From Acidobacteriaceae bacterium TAA 166 (lineage in GTDB: Bacteria > Acidobacteriota > Terriglobia > Terriglobales > Acidobacteriaceae): DNA of 64,000 bases. Below, one piece after another: positions 24,801 through 31,768 of the stretch. The position numbers and the translations under genes were made by a program. Every line of letters starts with the position of its first letter. The first letter of the stretch is position 1. The notes below the pieces were generated by a model. That model searched no databases and was not told where the DNA came from. It saw only the letters and a program-made list of their open reading frames with translations. Location of the stretch: the NCBI GenBank assembly GCA_000421065.1, contig ATWD01000001.1:4394001-4458000 (forward strand), written 5' to 3'.

Positions 24801-24836
24801 TTGCCGTATTTCCGCATGATGCGGCATAAACGTCTT
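24801..24836 (+). promoter_or_regulatory. Promoter-like element before 24860
   Basis: TTGCCG, 18 bases, CATAAA, matching the other elements, but the next ATG with a Shine-Dalgarno is 30 bases on, so this one would make a short ordinary leader. Confidence 0.45.
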
Positions 24837-24859
24837 GGCAGATGGAGGCCGATGACTAC

Positions 24860-25135
24860 ATGAAGCCAATCGTCCAAACCGTGTGGGCAACCGACTTTGA
24901 CGCCCTGCGATTGAAGCTCATTAGCATCGGCCAGTTTGCCACTTTCGTGGTGACCGCATTCTCGGCTGTGGCGAACCTGCTACCGAAGTATGAGGATGCG
25001 GCCCGCCCGAAAGCTCAGTGGGTATTACGACACGCACGCCGCGTCGTCGCCATCGGCGCTCTCAACTGGCGCAAGCATGTAGAGGGAGCGGCGGCGATGC
25101 CGCGTGCGGAGGTGAAGCGTGACGACCGCGCATAA
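24860..25135 (+). CDS. Small membrane-associated protein, possible holin-like
   Basis: 91 residues with one hydrophobic helix (ISIGQFATFVVTAFSAVANLL) and a basic C-terminus. ATG 24860 follows GGAGG by ten bases; ATG 24842 would add six residues. It starts a run of four small membrane proteins after the fibre gene, where many siphophages keep holins and spanins. No family is recognised. Confidence 0.45.
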   Translation: MKPIVQTVWATDFDALRLKLISIGQFATFVVTAFSAVANLLPKYEDAARPKAQWVLRHARRVVAIGALNWRKHVEGAAAMPRAEVKRDDRA

Positions 25136-25736
25136 GGTAACGACCGCATTGGCGGTGATTCTCGGCGGTCTCCTGCTCTTCATGGGCTACTCGTACATGA
25201 AGGAGCACGAGGCCAGGGCCGTCCTGGCAACACAGCAGAAGGCGGACAAGGTTGCTTCCGACGCCATCGCCGAGAAGGAAAAGGAGAATCAGCAGCACCT
25301 CTCCGATGCACTCGCCAGCTATGCGGCGATGAAGCAGAGCGTGCAGACGCCGGCGCAGGTCGTCCAGGCTCTGCCAAAGGTGCTCAGCGTGCCTGAGCCC
25401 ATAGAACAGGTGACGGCGGCACAGGTGAAGGCGGTAGACGCTCTTCCGGATGCCCCGAAGCTATCCGCCGGAGATCTCATCATCCCGGCTGATTCCGCGA
25501 AGGCGTTCTACGACGCACAGGTCGACTGCAAGGCGAACGAGGCGAAGCTGCTCTCCTGCCGTCAGACGGTCTCGAATCAGGCCGCGGAGGCGGAGGTCAA
25601 GGATCAGGAGGTCTCGCAGCTCCAGGTCACTCTCAAGGGCGGAACAAGGTGGCAGCGAACGAAGAAGGCCCTCAAATACATCGGCGTCGGCGCGGCTGTC
25701 GGCGCGGCAACCTCAGCGTACTTTCTCACCCGATAG
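25119..25736 (+). CDS. Membrane protein with coiled-coil, spanin-like layout
   Basis: 205 residues: an N-terminal transmembrane helix (about 8-24), a long charged helical stretch (about 28-75) and a second hydrophobic segment at the C-terminus (YIGVGAAVGAATSAYFL). It has two periplasmic cysteines (VDCK, LSCR). An anchored helix spanning the periplasm recalls Rz or unimolecular spanins, but the family is not certain. GTG 25119 overlaps the preceding gene, with GGAGGTGA just upstream. Confidence 0.45.
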   Translation: MTTAHKVTTALAVILGGLLLFMGYSYMKEHEARAVLATQQKADKVASDAIAEKEKENQQHLSDALASYAAMKQSVQTPAQVVQALPKVLSVPEPIEQVTAAQVKAVDALPDAPKLSAGDLIIPADSAKAFYDAQVDCKANEAKLLSCRQTVSNQAAEAEVKDQEVSQLQVTLKGGTRWQRTKKALKYIGVGAAVGAATSAYFLTR

Positions 25737-25745
25737 GAGGCTCTT

Positions 25746-25964
25746 TTGTTCGTTCTTGGCATGAAGGCACTGATTGTCGCCGCGCTGGCCGTGGCGCTCG
25801 GCGTGGTCGTCTTCCGCTTCGCGGAGAAGCTGATCGCGAAGTATGACGCGAAGGCGGCTGACGCCATCGACTCCGGCGTCGACGAGGTAGAGCAGGAGGC
25901 GGAGACGGTCGCAGGCGAGGCCGAGAAGACCGTCGAGACCGGAGTCAGCAAGATCGCTGCGTAA
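25746..25964 (+). CDS. Small single-pass membrane protein
   Basis: 72 residues: an N-terminal transmembrane helix (ALIVAALAVALGVVVFRF) and an acidic helical tail (VDEVEQEAETVAGEAEKTV). TTG 25746 has AGGAGG five bases upstream. Possibly part of the lysis set; function unknown. The 103-base gap that follows shows nothing clear. Confidence 0.45.
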   Translation: MFVLGMKALIVAALAVALGVVVFRFAEKLIAKYDAKAADAIDSGVDEVEQEAETVAGEAEKTVETGVSKIAA

Positions 25965-26067
25965 TTGCAGCGCCGTTCGCACGGTGAGCCGCAGAGCCCG
26001 ACGAACGAAACAACCTTGAGCGGAGACAGCCGGAGAGACGGCGCATTCCTTCCATAAGTGAGGCTCT

Positions 26068-26349
26068 ATGGCTCCCGTTGAGACCCAGAAGCTGGATGAA
26101 ATAAGTGAGGTCCTGGGGGAGCTCCGAGGGGACTTCAGGGTCTTCGTCACGAAGATGCTAGGTGACGATGAGTCAGAAAATTCTGAGGGGCGTGTGCCGC
26201 GGCTCGAGCGCCGCGTGGACGGCCTCGAAAAAGACCGGGACAGGATCAAGCCGCTAATCTACATGGTTGCCGGTGCTGTAGTCCTTATCAAATGCGCCGC
26301 ATGGTGCGCGGAGTCTCTTCACCATGTATTTGAGGTTATGAGCCGCTGA
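26068..26349 (+). CDS. Small coiled-coil membrane protein
   Basis: 93 residues: an N-terminal charged coiled coil (QKLDEISEVLGELRGDFRVF, RLERRVDGLEKDRDRI) and a C-terminal transmembrane helix (YMVAGAVVLIKCAAW). This layout is common in phage holin-region proteins. The stop shares a base with the next start. Function inferred only from layout. Confidence 0.45.
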   Translation: MAPVETQKLDEISEVLGELRGDFRVFVTKMLGDDESENSEGRVPRLERRVDGLEKDRDRIKPLIYMVAGAVVLIKCAAWCAESLHHVFEVMSR

Positions 26350-27350
26350 TGCCTACTCCCGCCTTGTCTCTCGATAAAGAACTCGCGATCGCTGGCCATC
26401 TCAGGGCTGGCGTTCTTTCCCATCAGAAGATCGCCGAAGCGTGCAAGGTCGCAAAAGGAACTGTGGCGAATGTGAAGGCCAGGCTGGCGACCGTTCCGGT
26501 GCTCGGATCGGATAAGAAGATAGGGGAGTTCCGCTGGCGCGATGCCATCAAGCATGTGCAGTCCATGCAGGAGCTTCGCTCAAAGGCGTCTTACTCGCAG
26601 GACTACGCCAGCATCAAGCTGGGCGACGGCAAGAGCCCGGTAATCCTGATGGGATTCGGCGACCAGCATATCGGCTCCTACGGTGCCAGCTACGGTCTCT
26701 TTGAACAGATCACCGACGAGATCATCAACACGCCGAATCTGTACGTGGCGCTGATGGGTGACTATCTCGAGATGGCAATCAAGCTTCGCGGCGTCCTCGA
26801 GGTTACGTCACAAGTGCTCACTCCGGAGATGCAGGAGGCATTCCTCGAAGACTGGCTCGAGGACATCAAAGACAAGGTCGCATTCGCCACCTGGGACAAT
26901 CACTCGATCATGCGGCAGGAGTCGCAGGCCGGAACCTCGAGCGTAAAGAATATGCTCAACCGCCGCTTTGTCTACCACAACGGCATCGGCCATAGCGACA
27001 TCAAGGTGGGGAAGCAGACGTACCGGTGCGCAGCCTCGCACAAGTTCAATGGCGGTTCCATGTTCAACCGGATGCACGCCCAGGGGCGGTACGTACGGCA
27101 GATGGCCAGCGACCGCGAGCTCGTCTTCATGGGCGACATTCACCAGTGGGGCTACGCGCTCACGGAGGACGGCGGCCAGGAGCGCTGCTACGTCACAGGC
27201 GGCACGCTGCACCAGAATTCCGGATACGCGAAGCGCTTCTTCTCGCTCCATACAGCCCCTTACTATCCGTGCGTGGTTCTCCATCCCGATAACCATGAGA
27301 TGGTGCCCTTCAAGAGTGTCAAGAACGCGCTGAGGTACATCGGCCAATGA
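26349..27350 (+). CDS. HTH plus calcineurin-type phosphoesterase
   Basis: 333 residues. Residues 8-45 form a helix-turn-helix (HQKIAEACKVAKGTVANVKARL); the rest is a metallophosphoesterase with GFGDQHIG, LMGDYLE, a variant ATWDNH in place of the usual GNH(D/E), AASHKF and MGDIHQWG, enough to hold two metals. Similar proteins occur in phage genomes and may act on DNA or nucleotides. It is tightly coupled to the SprT-like and DUF5664 genes. Confidence 0.7.
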   Translation: MPTPALSLDKELAIAGHLRAGVLSHQKIAEACKVAKGTVANVKARLATVPVLGSDKKIGEFRWRDAIKHVQSMQELRSKASYSQDYASIKLGDGKSPVILMGFGDQHIGSYGASYGLFEQITDEIINTPNLYVALMGDYLEMAIKLRGVLEVTSQVLTPEMQEAFLEDWLEDIKDKVAFATWDNHSIMRQESQAGTSSVKNMLNRRFVYHNGIGHSDIKVGKQTYRCAASHKFNGGSMFNRMHAQGRYVRQMASDRELVFMGDIHQWGYALTEDGGQERCYVTGGTLHQNSGYAKRFFSLHTAPYYPCVVLHPDNHEMVPFKSVKNALRYIGQ

Positions 27351-27664
27351 ACCTCTCGGACGGGTGGCTCGCCGGTTGGTATCGCCGCTATAACGAGCGG
27401 TACTTTGCCGGCGACCTTCCGGACGAGGTAGACGTGCTGTATGCGCCAGTGAAAGGCTGCTGTGCAGACGTACTGCCGGGCGAGCTTGATGATTTTGTCT
27501 TGAGGATCAATCCGGCCTTTGCGCTCGACGCATCGATCGCGAGAATCACGCTTCTGCATGAAATGGTCCACATCAAGCTATGGCCAAACCGCCGACACGG
27601 AGCGGCCTTCTACGAAGAGATAAAGCGCCTGGCGCAAGCTGGAGCGTACAAGGGGATTTTGTGA
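27347..27664 (+). CDS. SprT-like zinc metalloprotease
   Basis: 105 residues. HEMVH (about residue 66) is the HExxH zinc motif, followed by RRHGAAFYEE, the usual third-ligand region of SprT/Spartan-like domains. An N-terminal WYRRYNERYFAGDLP is also typical of the family. SprT-like domains are linked to protease functions at DNA; the phage role is unknown. Overlaps both neighbours by one to four bases. Confidence 0.75.
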   Translation: MNLSDGWLAGWYRRYNERYFAGDLPDEVDVLYAPVKGCCADVLPGELDDFVLRINPAFALDASIARITLLHEMVHIKLWPNRRHGAAFYEEIKRLAQAGAYKGIL

Positions 27665-27975
27665 TGGCTGAGCAGGGAAGCAAGTTCGATAGCGGCAAAC
27701 CTCCGATGAGCCTCATCCCGCGGCGGGCTTTGGTTGAAGAGGCCAGGGTGCTCGACTTTGGCCGCCAGAAGTATGCCGCGTGGAATTGGTCTAAGGGGAT
27801 GGATTGGTCGCGCTTGATCGACGCCGGCTTGCGTCACCTTACGGCCTATGCTGATGGCGAGGACGTGGACCCGGAGAGTGGATTGTCGCATCTCGCGCAT
27901 GCGCGGGCATGCCTGGGATTCCTACTGGACTACGAAGCGGAGCATCCGGAGCTCGACGACCGGAGGAGGCGATAG
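27664..27975 (+). CDS. DUF5664 dATP/dGTP diphosphohydrolase-like protein
   Basis: 103 residues. KFDSGKPPMSLIPRRALVEE, ARVLDFGRQKY, WSRLIDAGLRHLTAY and DVDPESGLSHLAHA match the DUF5664 (dGTP_diPhyd_N) family, related to the MazG-type all-alpha fold. Family members hydrolyse purine dNTPs. Here it may adjust nucleotide pools. ATG 27664 shares one base with the previous stop. It converges on the repressor gene. Confidence 0.75.
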   Translation: MAEQGSKFDSGKPPMSLIPRRALVEEARVLDFGRQKYAAWNWSKGMDWSRLIDAGLRHLTAYADGEDVDPESGLSHLAHARACLGFLLDYEAEHPELDDRRRR

Positions 27976-27981
27976 CCTCTG

Positions 27982-28197
27982 CTATATCCCGTCGAGGAGC
28001 TGCGAGAGGGTGAGCCCAAACGTTTTAGCTATGGTGTCTATAGATCGCAGCGTCGGGGCTTTATGCCCATTTTCGAGCCTGCTAACGTACTCGCGACTCA
28101 TGCCGGTCCTTTCGCTGAGTTGCTCTTGAGTCCACTCTCGATCTGTGCGGAGTTGTACAACTCTTCGCCCAAACCTCTTTTCGATAGTTGTCGGCAC
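27982..28197 (-). CDS. XRE-family prophage repressor-like regulator
   Basis: 71 residues, a single helix-turn-helix domain (WTQEQLSERTGMSREYVSRLENG, then PTLRSIDTIAKTFG) with no dimerisation or peptidase domain, so it is not a LexA-type repressor. It is the only clear regulator in the prophage and probably keeps lysogeny. The GTG 28197 start has no Shine-Dalgarno but has TAAATC at the phased -10 position and overlaps an inverted repeat, which fits a leaderless, self-regulated gene. Confidence 0.75.
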   Translation of the reverse strand: MPTTIEKRFGRRVVQLRTDREWTQEQLSERTGMSREYVSRLENGHKAPTLRSIDTIAKTFGLTLSQLLDGI

Positions 28198-28214
28198 TGT
28201 TCAGATTTACAGTG
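28195..28214. promoter_or_regulatory. Inverted repeat over repressor start, candidate operator
   Basis: CACTGT, eight bases, ACAGTG. It covers the GTG start and the putative -10 (TAAATC) of the minus-strand repressor gene. Confidence 0.45.
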
Positions 28215-28232
28215 AATGGAGCCGACAAAACA

Positions 28233-28246
28233 TGACCGACGGGTCA
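28233..28246. promoter_or_regulatory. TGACC-N4-GGTCA palindrome, copy 1
   Basis: A perfect 5-bp-arm palindrome upstream of the repressor gene. The same palindrome with longer arms lies at 29125-29148. Confidence 0.4.
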
Positions 28247-28262
28247 CACTCTTTACGCCTTC

Positions 28263-28658
28263 CTATTTGCCTTTCGTCTTCGATCGCCACTCTGGAAGGC
28301 CCACCATCCCGTCTGCAATCGTAAGTAGTTTCTTGTTCGCATGGTAGCTAAGGGATTGAGCAACTTTCCATTCGGGCGAGCGGCTTCCCTTTTTGAGAGA
28401 TACACCTCGCGATAGCAGTTCCCTGGTCAGCTCTGAGATTGAAGTCTCACGCCCGAGCTTCCGCAGATAGAACTGAGATGCCTCGAGCACTGTCATCCCC
28501 ATGAATTCACGACTGATCGTCGAGCGAGCCGTATCCTCTCCAAAAATGGCTAGGGCTGCGTTGATTCTCTCGATCTCTTCTACTGTCGCTGAATCGCAAG
28601 GGCGCAACTTGTCCAGCAGTTCTTGACGTAACTCAATCAGGGCATCTCGTGCCTTCAA
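28263..28658 (-). CDS. HARE-HTH-like winged-helix protein
   Basis: 131 residues. An N-terminal coiled helix region (RQELLDKLRPCDSATVEEIERIN) is followed from about residue 52 by MTVLEASQFYLRKLG, SISELTRELLSRGVSL and KVAQSLSYHANKK, which resembles the HARE-HTH/HB1 winged helix seen in restriction and chromatin proteins. No nuclease motif is present. The TTG start has GGAG six bases upstream. It probably forms an operon with the gene to its right. Confidence 0.5.
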   Translation of the reverse strand: MKARDALIELRQELLDKLRPCDSATVEEIERINAALAIFGEDTARSTISREFMGMTVLEASQFYLRKLGRETSISELTRELLSRGVSLKKGSRSPEWKVAQSLSYHANKKLLTIADGMVGLPEWRSKTKGK

Positions 28659-28673
28659 TGGGGACTCCAGTTC

Positions 28674-29189
28674 TTACAGATATTCAAGAGCGATGTCTAA
28701 ATGCCCGAGGTCGTGGTGTTCGGAAATGGCGAATGTCCTTCCGTACAGTTCCAGGTAGGCGACTACTAGGTGCATGATTCGTAGTTCTGTAGCCCGGTTA
28801 GACCTTACGCCTTCAGCTAAATTTTCCAAAATCAATATTAGATCATCCTTTATTGCATCGGCGTGGACTCGGTAGAAGTTTAGGTCATCCACGTCCACTA
28901 TGTGGGGCGAACTGAGGCGACAAGCCGTCATAACCTCAACCATAGTGTCAGCGTTGTAGGACATCCGCCCTAGCGCCTCGGCGTTTCCGACTAGAGCGAC
29001 TATATCCGCCATGGCTTCTTCAGTGCTGTTGGTCTGGGTTATTTCGATCAGGTATTCGACGCCTGTTGGCTTCAGCGCGTATATCTGTGCGCGGATTACT
29101 GGAGCGGGGACGAGTACGTGATCCTCTCGTGACCGACAGGTCACGAGACATTCCAAGGCACGGCAGTTTGGAATTACTACAGTGTGCAT
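28674..29189 (-). CDS. Unknown protein upstream of HARE-HTH gene
   Basis: 171 residues, soluble, mostly helical in the second half (IKDDLILILENLAEGVRSNRA-type helices). No recognised family or catalytic motif. ATG 29189 is supported by AGGAA six bases upstream. Its 5' coding part contains a 10-bp-arm palindrome shared with the repressor upstream region, so expression may be tied to the same regulator. Last gene before the prophage edge. Confidence 0.5.
   Translation of the reverse strand: MHTVVIPNCRALECLVTCRSREDHVLVPAPVIRAQIYALKPTGVEYLIEITQTNSTEEAMADIVALVGNAEALGRMSYNADTMVEVMTACRLSSPHIVDVDDLNFYRVHADAIKDDLILILENLAEGVRSNRATELRIMHLVVAYLELYGRTFAISEHHDLGHLDIALEYL
29125..29148. promoter_or_regulatory. 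TGACC-N4-GGTCA palindrome, copy 2
   Basis: TCTCGTGACC, four bases, GGTCACGAGA: perfect 10-bp arms, inside the 5' end of the gene at 28674-29189. Confidence 0.45.
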
Positions 29190-29294
29190 CAATTATTCCT
29201 GGGGATGGATTTTGGAGCGAATGTCTGAAATCTATCCGAGGCCCAAAATGGGAACCATACAACTAAAGTCGAGATCGGCTCCCCCATGCAACAC

Positions 29295-29342
29295 CGTGTC
29301 CAAATCGTGTCCAACGCAATAAAGGGGACTGCGGTTTATTGC
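29295..29342. repeat. CGTGTCCAA direct repeats and inverted repeat at prophage edge
   Basis: CGTGTCCAA at 29295-29303 and 29306-29314 (11-bp period), then GCAATAAA (29316-29323) and its complement TTTATTGC (29335-29342). They lie in the 330-base gene-free gap between the last prophage gene and queG. They fit integrase arm-type and core-type sites, but no core duplication can be checked here. Nothing else is clear in 29190-29519. Confidence 0.4.
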
Positions 29343-29519
29343 AGTTTTATGCGAGAAAAGACACGCTTTCCTTCCGTGCAGTCTGGCGTGTAAGTGTTTT
29401 AGATTCAGTACGATTGATATATGGATAAGCTTTAGCGTGAGGAGATTTCGAGTCAGGTGCATTCAACCGGGCTCTGCCACCTCTCCGTAGCTTCCAGTTT
29501 ACCCTGAATGAGGTGTTGG

Positions 29520-30674
29520 ATGAAAGTCATTCGGGGAGAATCAGATCCTGCATTTGCGTGGACGCCTGATCTTATGGCGTGGATCGATGCGAAGGCTCGC
29601 GTGGCGGGCTTCGATGCGACCGGTGTCGCTCCTGTCTACGAATCCGGAGACGATCTGGCGCAGAGGGATGCGACCCGATTCTCCGATTGGGTGGAGGCCG
29701 GGAGAGCGGGTGAGATGGAGTACCTCAAGCGGCGCGACGAGAACGGCGTGCTGCTGCGAAGCGGTGTAAGAGCCGCCATCCCGTGGGCTCGCTCGGTGAT
29801 CGTCTGCGCTCTTAATTACAATGCGGAGGCCCCCTCTTCGATCGAACCTGCACCCACGGAGACGGGATGGATCGCGCGTTACGCCTGGAGTTGCAGGACC
29901 GGCGAGGACGGACAGACGATCCCGACCGATTATCATGATGAGCTTCTCTCGCGGCTTCGGCGTCTCGAGGAGGTTCTCAAAGGGCGAACGGAGTGCAAGA
30001 CGCGATGTTATGTAGACACCGGCCCTCTGGTCGAGCGGGCAGCGGCAGCGCATGCCGGGCTGGGATGGATCGGCAAGAATACCTGCGTGATCCGTCAGGG
30101 AATGGGGTCCTGGCTTCTGCTGGCGGTCATCCTCACCTCGATTCCGGTTCAGGCGGATGCGATCCCGGCCTTCGCCGCCGACCGGTGCGGCAGCTGTACC
30201 CGCTGCATCGATGCCTGCCCGACCGATGCTCTCGTTGCCCCCAGGCAGATGGATGCCTCGCGCTGCATTGCCTACCTGACGATCGAGAAGAAGGGGAAGA
30301 TTCCTGAGGAGCTGCGCGAGCCGGTGGGGCGGCAGGTCTTCGGATGCGATATCTGCCAGGATGTCTGCCCCTGGAACCGCCGCGCTCCGGTCAGCGTAAA
30401 GCAGGGCATGGAGCCTCGTCCGGAGCTGGTCAATCCACCTCTGGAGTGGCTCGCTCAAATGGATAACGCAGGCTTTCGTGCGGCCTTCAAGGGCTCACCC
30501 CTGGAGCGCACGCGCCGCAAACGGCTGCATCGCAACGTCGCGATCGCCATGGGAAACAGCCGGGATCGGCGATTTCTGCCCCAGCTTGAGATCTGGAGCA
30601 AAGGGGACGATGAGGTGCTGGCGGAGAGTGCGCGATGGGCGATGCGACGAATCGAGGAGACCTCCGCGGACTGA
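29520..30674 (+). CDS. queG: Epoxyqueuosine reductase
   Basis: 384 residues, typical for QueG, the cobalamin and [4Fe-4S] enzyme that makes the last step of queuosine in tRNA. Two ferredoxin-type clusters are visible: CGSCTRCIDACPTDAL and CDICQDVCPWN. GLGWIGKNTCVI is a family signature, and the C-terminus has HEAT-like repeats. AGGTG lies upstream of ATG 29520. It is the first host gene after the prophage. Confidence 0.95.
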   Translation: MKVIRGESDPAFAWTPDLMAWIDAKARVAGFDATGVAPVYESGDDLAQRDATRFSDWVEAGRAGEMEYLKRRDENGVLLRSGVRAAIPWARSVIVCALNYNAEAPSSIEPAPTETGWIARYAWSCRTGEDGQTIPTDYHDELLSRLRRLEEVLKGRTECKTRCYVDTGPLVERAAAAHAGLGWIGKNTCVIRQGMGSWLLLAVILTSIPVQADAIPAFAADRCGSCTRCIDACPTDALVAPRQMDASRCIAYLTIEKKGKIPEELREPVGRQVFGCDICQDVCPWNRRAPVSVKQGMEPRPELVNPPLEWLAQMDNAGFRAAFKGSPLERTRRKRLHRNVAIAMGNSRDRRFLPQLEIWSKGDDEVLAESARWAMRRIEETSAD

Positions 30675-30859
30675 AGGCTGCTCCGCCGCAGTGGACCGGA
30701 GCGGCTCTGCTAGCATCGAAGCTGAACGACAGCTTCTGGCCCCTTATGTTTTCTATTCTCCCTCCCAATTTAGGCTCGGCGAAAGGTGTGCAAGCGAAGA
30801 TCGCACCCAAAGAGCCGGAGGTGAGGCCGAAAATAGGTGTAGAGGGACAGAATCTTTCG

Positions 30860-31768
30860 ATGGAAGAGATGCGTCCTTTGGTGCCTGCGGGAGGGTTTTG
30901 GGCGCAGGTGAGGGAGCTTCTCCTTTACATGGCTCGAACCGAGATCCATACCTACGCGTTCAGCGTGGCCGCAAATGCAATTCTTTCGTTGTTTCCCTTT
31001 ATCGTGCTTCTGCTGACGCTCTGCCGCAGGGTCTTTCACTCGCGGGCGATGGAGCAGGTGGTCGGCGACATGATGCGTGGCTTCCTTCCCGTCGGGCAGG
31101 AGTTCGTGATCCGCAATATGCAGCTGCTGGCGCATCCGCGCAAAGGAGTTCAGGTTTTTTCGCTGTTGATGCTTCTGGTCAGCTCGACGGGCGTCTTTCT
31201 TCCGCTTGAGGTGGCGCTGAATAACGTCTGGGGGGGCGCGAAGAACCGCAGCTATCTGAGCAATCAGCTGGTCTCGCTCGGGCTCGCTTTTGCCGTGGGC
31301 GTGCTGGCTCTGGCGTCGGTGGCCTTCAGCTCCGGGTCGAAGGGGGTTCTCTCCGTTCTCTTCCTGGGGCACACGGAGAATGCGGCTTATGACTTTGCCA
31401 CCCAGTGGTTCCTTAAGATATGCGGAGTCGCTCTGAGCATTCTGCTGTTCTTTCTGATTTACTGGATTCTCCCTAACCGCAAGGTTCCCGCCCGAGCCGT
31501 TTTTCCGACGGCATTAATGGTCGGGCTCTTGTGGGAGATGGCGAAGTATCTGTATGTCCGGGCGCTTCCGTGGCTCGATTTTCAATCGGTGTATGGGCCG
31601 TTTTATATCTCCGTGGGGCTGATGACGTGGGCCTTCCTCTCCGGTCTGCTGGTGCTCGCCGGAGCCTACGTCTCGGCGACACGATATACGCTGCGGCTGG
31701 CACGAGAGGCCAGTAGGGAAGAAGAGGCTTCAGGAAAAGAGAAGGGAAACGATGTCGATCGAAGCTGA
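30860..31768 (+). CDS. YihY/BrkB-family membrane protein
   Basis: About 302 residues with six hydrophobic helices. The family pattern is visible: YAFSVAANAILSLFPFIVLLL near the start, LPLEVALNNVWGG in the middle and YGPFYISVGLMTWAFLSGLLVL near the end. The role of the family (once called ribonuclease BN) is unclear. The start is uncertain; ATG 30746 would add 38 residues. Overlaps the phosphatase gene by 17 bases. Confidence 0.8.
   Translation: MEEMRPLVPAGGFWAQVRELLLYMARTEIHTYAFSVAANAILSLFPFIVLLLTLCRRVFHSRAMEQVVGDMMRGFLPVGQEFVIRNMQLLAHPRKGVQVFSLLMLLVSSTGVFLPLEVALNNVWGGAKNRSYLSNQLVSLGLAFAVGVLALASVAFSSGSKGVLSVLFLGHTENAAYDFATQWFLKICGVALSILLFFLIYWILPNRKVPARAVFPTALMVGLLWEMAKYLYVRALPWLDFQSVYGPFYISVGLMTWAFLSGLLVLAGAYVSATRYTLRLAREASREEEASGKEKGNDVDRS

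Noticed and set aside
27664..27975. 2-aminoadenine (Z) genome system suggested by the DUF5664 gene
   Set aside because: No PurZ or DatZ-like gene is in the window; the hydrolase alone does not support base replacement.
29440..29490. tRNA-like 3' end at the prophage edge (TTCGAGTC, then TTCAACC and CCTCTCCG)
   Set aside because: The T-stem and acceptor stem do not pair, and no D or anticodon arm is present.
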